The translations under genes were made by a program, and so were the position numbers. From Equadaptatus sp045642025 (GTDB lineage: Bacteria; Synergistota; Synergistia; Synergistales; Synergistaceae): a stretch of DNA of 7,987 nucleotides. The notes under the pieces were generated by a model. The model worked only from the letters and a program-made list of their open reading frames with translations, was not told the DNA's origin and did not search any database. The first letter of the stretch is position 1. Each line of letters starts with the position of its first letter. Where the stretch lies: the NCBI GenBank assembly GCA_045642025.1, contig JAZUIB010000054.1:1-7987 (forward strand), given 5' to 3'. Below are positions 5,583 to 7,987 of this stretch, piece by piece.

Positions 5583-5724
5583 AGCAGATACAAAATATAA
5601 GAGCCTGTCAGGCATAAAAGAAACAACCGGCGAAATTGTGTTTGCCAAAGACGAAGACGTGCTTGCTGCCGCAAGGCGTATTTTGGCAGATAACGCAGAG
5701 GCGTTTGAGGATTTGGCGCAATGA
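5575..5724 (+). CDS. Putative antitoxin of the Doc-type toxin
   Basis: A 49-residue acidic protein starting MGEADTKYKSLSGI. ATG 5575 is chosen because GGAGAAG (5564-5570) lies just ahead of it and longer in-frame versions would sit deep inside the preceding gene. Its stop overlaps the next start in an ATGA (5721-5724). Small size, acidity, position directly before a Doc toxin and the coupled stop/start are the standard antitoxin arrangement. The C-terminal DVLAAARRILADNAEAFEDLAQ-type helices (residues about 28-49) could act as the inhibitory segment that binds the Fic active site, as the Phd C-terminus does for Doc. I see no N-terminal DNA-binding domain like that of Phd, so autoregulation may differ. 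The role is inferred mainly from context. Confidence 0.75.
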   Translation: MGEADTKYKSLSGIKETTGEIVFAKDEDVLAAARRILADNAEAFEDLAQ

Positions 5725-6098
5725 TCGGGATTACGAGTGAACAGCTATGTTCCGTTCATCAGTTGTTGCTTGAACAGACAAAAGGGACAGCCGGAGTACG
5801 CGACAAAGGGCTTCTTGAATCTTCAGCAGAATCTGTTTTTCAGTTCTTCGGCGGGCAGGAACTGTATCCGGGGATTTTGCCGAAGGCAGCGCAGTTAGCC
5901 TGCAGCCTTGTGAAAAATCATCCGTTTATCGACGGCAACAAACGCGCAGCCGCAGCCGGAATGCTTCTGTTTCTTGACTTGAACGGAATTAAGCTGAACT
6001 ACACGCAAAAAGAGCTGTCAACGCTTTTCTGGAAACTTGCCGGCGGTGAAATTTCGCGCGTGCAGCTGCTTGACTGGCTGACAGCGCATAAAGTATAA
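5721..6098 (+). CDS. doc: Doc-type Fic toxin (death-on-curing family)
   Basis: A 125-residue cytoplasmic protein, the usual Doc length. The catalytic motif HPFIDGNKR (67-75) fits the Doc form H-x-F-x-(D/N)-(A/G)-N-K-R rather than the AMPylating Fic form ending GNGR. Known Doc proteins inactivate elongation factor Tu by phosphorylation and are neutralised by a small partner encoded upstream. Flanking features also match the family: GVRDKGLLESS (25-35), a central FGG-x-ELYPG region, AAQLACSLVKN before the motif and AAAAGMLLFLDLNG after it. Translation is coupled to the 49-residue gene by an ATGA overlap, with GAGG at 5707-5710 as ribosome site. It ends the six-gene operon, and a hairpin terminator begins 20 bases after the stop. 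All motif residues are present, so the toxin is probably active; the target is assumed from the family. Confidence 0.9.
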   Translation: MIGITSEQLCSVHQLLLEQTKGTAGVRDKGLLESSAESVFQFFGGQELYPGILPKAAQLACSLVKNHPFIDGNKRAAAAGMLLFLDLNGIKLNYTQKELSTLFWKLAGGEISRVQLLDWLTAHKV

Positions 6099-6111
6099 AT
6101 TTGGCAGAATA

Positions 6112-6258
6112 TACAACAAAATGAGGACGAACATTCGTCCTCATTTTTTGAATTCCGTATCAGGCTCAAAGCAAGCGCCGTTTTGGGCGTTGATAATTAA
6201 ATCCTGTTGTTCGACAAAGTTCGGCAAAGTCGGTGCGAAGTGCCAAACAACTGTTGCG
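6112..6258 (-). repeat. Tail element copy 3: frameshifted 3' end of gene X with terminator
   Basis: On the minus strand the last codons read EQQDLIINAQNGA, FEPDTEFKK and TGA (stop at 6143-6141), closely matching copies 1 and 4. Upstream, a 10-bp tandem duplication (GTTCGACAAA at 6209-6218, GTTCGGCAAA at 6219-6228) shifts the frame relative to the intact copy. The element ends where the ATPase promoter begins. With that promoter and ATPase start it forms a direct repeat (6112-6401) of 646-932. Confidence 0.75.
6118..6149. terminator. Hairpin terminator of the six-gene operon (copy 3)
   Basis: AAAATGAGGACGAA (6118-6131) pairs perfectly with TTCGTCCTCATTTT (6134-6147), with T residues to 6149. 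It lies 20 bases after the stop of the Doc gene and is identical to the hairpin at 654-683. Confidence 0.85.
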
Positions 6259-6281
6259 TGTAGTAAATTTAATGGTATAAT
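6254..6281 (+). promoter_or_regulatory. Promoter of the ATPase gene at 6327 (extended -10)
   Basis: TTGCGT (6254-6259), a 16-base spacer and TGGTATAAT (6273-6281), a perfect extended -10. Given the terminator at 6118-6149, the ATPase is probably transcribed only from here. Confidence 0.7.
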
Positions 6282-6293
6282 TTATGTGAAATA

Positions 6294-6308
6294 TGGAATT
6301 TAATTCCA
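6294..6308. promoter_or_regulatory. Perfect palindrome in the ATPase leader (possible operator)
   Basis: TGGAATT T AATTCCA is a perfect dyad 12 bases downstream of the -10, near the expected transcription start. The other copy of this leader (825-839) has one arm change. The position suits repressor binding, or a short hairpin at the 5' end of the mRNA, ahead of the GGAGGG ribosome site at 6317-6322. Confidence 0.4.
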
Positions 6309-6326
6309 AATTTTACGGAGGGCGCG

Positions 6327-7586
6327 ATGAGGTACATCAAAAGGCATATAGAAGATGCGGTCAGCCGAGCTGCGGAGAATTTTAAGGCGCTGCTTCTGAC
6401 GGGGACAAGGCAGACGGGGAAATCAACTTTGCTTAAACATCTTTTTGACAAAAGAAGGTATGTTACGCTGGATGACTCTTTTTTGGAGGAGCAGGCGAAA
6501 ACTGACGGCGCAATGTTTCTGCAGCTGAACGAGCCGCCGGTGACTATTGACGAGGCTCAGCGTGCGACTGAACTTTTCCGCTATATTAAAATGGCGTGTG
6601 ACAGCTCTGATGAAAGAGGTTTGTTTTTTCTTTCAGGTTCACAGCAGTTCAGGCTTATGAAATCTGTTTCAGAAAGTCTGGCGGGACGCGCGGCGATTTT
6701 TGAGCTTTCAACGCTGTCGCTGCGGGAGATAATGACTGATGATTTTTGTGATGTTTTTGTACCGACTGCCGAATATATTTTAAAAAGGTCTAAATCTGCG
6801 GCAATGCCGAATCATATATGGAAAATAATACATAGGGGCAGTTATCCGGAGCTGCAGAATGAAGCGGTTGACTGGGCTGATTTTTACGGCAGCTATGTTA
6901 AAACGTACATTGAACGCGATGTCAGAGAGCTGACGGCTGTGCATGATTTAAATGCGTTCAGGCGTTTTATGATTGCGGCTGCGTCGCGTACGGGTGAGAT
7001 TTTGAATTATTCAAAACTTGCCAATGATGTTGGCAAGGATATTAAAACTATTAAAAACTGGATTTCCGTGCTGGAGGCAACAGGCATTATATTTTTGCTT
7101 GAGCCATTCCGCAACAGCGCACTGAACAGGGTGATAAAGTCTCCGAAATTATATTTCCGCGATTGCGGGCTTGTCTGCTATCTCACTCGCTGGCTTACGC
7201 CGGAAACGCTTGCGTACGGGTCATTTTCCGGACATATATTTGAAACCTTCGCCGTGTCTGAAATTTTGAAAAGTTATTCAAACGCGGGGCTTGATTACCG
7301 TTTTTATGTATCGTATTTTCATGCCGCGGATAAAATGCGCGTTGCAGACGGTGACGAACGGCTGTACAGAGAGGGAGAAATTGACTTGATACTGGAGCAG
7401 AACGGAACTGTTTATCCGATAGAAATTAAGCAGGCTTCAAGAGGTTCGCTGTCTGACGCAGCGGCGTTTCGGCTGTTTGCGAAGGCAAGGGGAGTGAATA
7501 TCGGCAGCGGCGCGATAGTCTGTAATTGTCCTCAGCCTGCCAAACTTGCGGAAAATCTGCTGCAAATTCCTGTATGGTATATATAG
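6327..7586 (+). CDS. AAA_14/DUF4143 family ATPase (second intact gene)
   Basis: A 419-residue cytoplasmic P-loop ATPase, a normal family length, starting at ATG after GGAGGG (6317-6322). Domains in order: Walker A GTRQTGKST (26-34), Walker B VTIDEAQ (72-78), sensor FLSGSQQF (101-108), and the YIERDVREL signature (194-202) opening the DUF4143 part. A winged-helix-like stretch (220-258: SKLANDVGKDIKTIKNWISVLEATG region) and a C-terminal EGEIDLI...PIEIKQA segment (349-370) follow. Its D353 and E366-x-K368 resemble a PD-(D/E)XK core. These proteins are common multi-copy genes in anaerobes, with poorly known function. The gene is a single transcription unit: its own extended -10 promoter, and a terminator 33 bases after the stop. 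The first 25 codons, the leader and the promoter are duplicated at 785-932. Confidence 0.92.
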   Translation: MRYIKRHIEDAVSRAAENFKALLLTGTRQTGKSTLLKHLFDKRRYVTLDDSFLEEQAKTDGAMFLQLNEPPVTIDEAQRATELFRYIKMACDSSDERGLFFLSGSQQFRLMKSVSESLAGRAAIFELSTLSLREIMTDDFCDVFVPTAEYILKRSKSAAMPNHIWKIIHRGSYPELQNEAVDWADFYGSYVKTYIERDVRELTAVHDLNAFRRFMIAAASRTGEILNYSKLANDVGKDIKTIKNWISVLEATGIIFLLEPFRNSALNRVIKSPKLYFRDCGLVCYLTRWLTPETLAYGSFSGHIFETFAVSEILKSYSNAGLDYRFYVSYFHAADKMRVADGDERLYREGEIDLILEQNGTVYPIEIKQASRGSLSDAAAFRLFAKARGVNIGSGAIVCNCPQPAKLAENLLQIPVWYI

Positions 7587-7614
7587 AGTTTTGCGACTCT
7601 GAACTTCAGTGAAG

Positions 7615-7760
7615 AACCAAAAAATGAGGACAAAATTCGGTCCTCATTTTTTGTATTCTGTGTTAGGCTCAAAGTGAGCGCCGTTTTCGTCTTTAATAAT
7701 GAAATCCTGATGTTCGACAAGGTCGGTGCGAAGCACCATACAGCGATTTGCCTTGTCTAG
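7615..7760 (-). repeat. Tail element copy 4: the tail within the open gene X
   Basis: This is the reference copy. The minus strand reads RCMVLRTDLVEHQDFII, then KDENGAHFEPNTEYKK and TGA in an uninterrupted frame. The other three copies (646-790, 2897-3040, 6112-6258) align to this segment but not to the upstream part of the gene at 7760-7987. Confidence 0.75.
7619..7652. terminator. Bidirectional hairpin terminator between convergent genes (copy 4)
   Basis: AAAAAATGAGGAC (7619-7631) pairs perfectly with GTCCTCATTTTTT (7640-7652) around an 8-base loop. A- and T-tracts on both sides allow termination of the plus-strand ATPase and of the minus-strand gene X. The stop codon of gene X (7646-7644) is within the stem. 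Confidence 0.85.
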
Positions 7761-7987
7761 ATAAATTGAAATGAACGGAACGTATCCCGGGCGTTTCATC
7801 TCTTCCGGTATGATTTTGAATACGTTTCTGCCGAGTATCTGTCTCAACTCTTTTGTCAGCGGGGTAGTCTTGCAGAATTTCAGCTGCTCTGTTCCTGACA
7901 CCTGAAAACGCAGACTTTTGCGTGTTCTTATGTTTTTCGGTATCTTGCTGTTTTCTTTCAGTTTTCTTTTCAATTTGCGCTGACGTT
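7644..7987 (-). CDS. Unrecognised gene X (3' part, runs off the window)
   Basis: The minus-strand frame is open to the window edge (first residues visible RQRKLKRKLKENSK), so the start is probably outside; a TTG at 7973-7971 is in frame but has no good ribosome site. At least 114 residues are visible. The N-terminal visible part is strongly basic (KRKLKENSKIPKNIRTRK), followed by LRFQVSGTEQLKFCKTTPLTKELR, PGYVPFISIYLDKANRCMVLR and a polar C-terminus FEPNTEYKK. I do not recognise the family. The basic stretch could bind nucleic acid. Its importance here is that its last 30-40 codons plus terminator recur three more times in the window as degenerate copies. It may belong to a multi-copy gene family, but the visible part shows no transposase or recombinase motif. 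Confidence 0.65.
   Translation of the reverse strand, partial: RQRKLKRKLKENSKIPKNIRTRKSLRFQVSGTEQLKFCKTTPLTKELRQILGRNVFKIIPEEMKRPGYVPFISIYLDKANRCMVLRTDLVEHQDFIIKDENGAHFEPNTEYKK

Noticed and set aside
646..6258. Integron cassette array with attC sites
   Set aside because: The repeated elements encode a protein tail and a terminator hairpin, no integrase gene is visible, and the typical attC core-site motifs were not seen. The resemblance is in layout only.
1..7987. tRNA or rRNA genes
   Set aside because: No cloverleaf-type arrangement, CCA end or rRNA signature was noticed on either strand.

Overview
The window most likely comes from a member of the Synergistota, probably host- or gut-associated. 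The main evidence is the first gene, whose C-terminus has the layout of the Synerg-CTERM sorting signal: a Ser-rich linker, GGC, a hydrophobic helix and a terminal RRKK. All other family calls below are from motif reading only; no database search was possible.

Layout. (1) 1-570: the 3' part of a secreted protein with two dockerin-type calcium loops and the sorting signal. (2) 571-1544: no intact gene. It holds a degenerate copy of a gene tail with a terminator hairpin, then the first 25 codons of an AAA_14/DUF4143 ATPase. These are joined head-on to the first 63 codons of a different, minus-strand P-loop ATPase, so this looks like a deletion scar. A strong minus-strand promoter, a cluster of AT-rich half-sites and three 18-bp direct repeats at an exact 33-bp period follow. 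(3) 1545-2873: an intact AAA_14/DUF4143 ATPase driven from the last of those repeats. (4) 3151-6098: a tight six-gene plus-strand operon. It encodes a small Cys/His protein, a TPR-like protein, a paralogue of the small Cys/His protein, a zinc-ribbon protein, a 49-residue putative antitoxin and a Doc-type Fic toxin. (5) 6327-7586: a second intact AAA_14/DUF4143 ATPase. (6) 7644-7987: the 3' part of an unrecognised minus-strand gene ('gene X').

The most striking structure is a roughly 140-bp element that occurs four times (about 646-790, 2897-3040, 6112-6258 and 7615-7760), always in the same orientation and always just after a plus-strand stop. Each copy is the last 30-40 codons of gene X (read on the minus strand) plus a terminator hairpin whose stem contains the gene's stop codon. 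Only the last copy is attached to an open reading frame. The others carry frameshifts or have lost the stop, yet the hairpin persists. The elements divide the window into modules (ATPase, toxin operon, ATPase), like a gene array punctuated by one repeated terminator/tail. Copies 1 and 3 extend into a shared promoter and ATPase start, giving a direct repeat of about 287 bp.

Functionally, the ATPases are single-gene units with their own promoters. The six-gene operon is the best candidate for an undescribed system: two paralogous putative metal-binding micro-proteins alternate with larger partners and end in a Doc toxin/antitoxin pair. What the upstream four proteins do is unknown.
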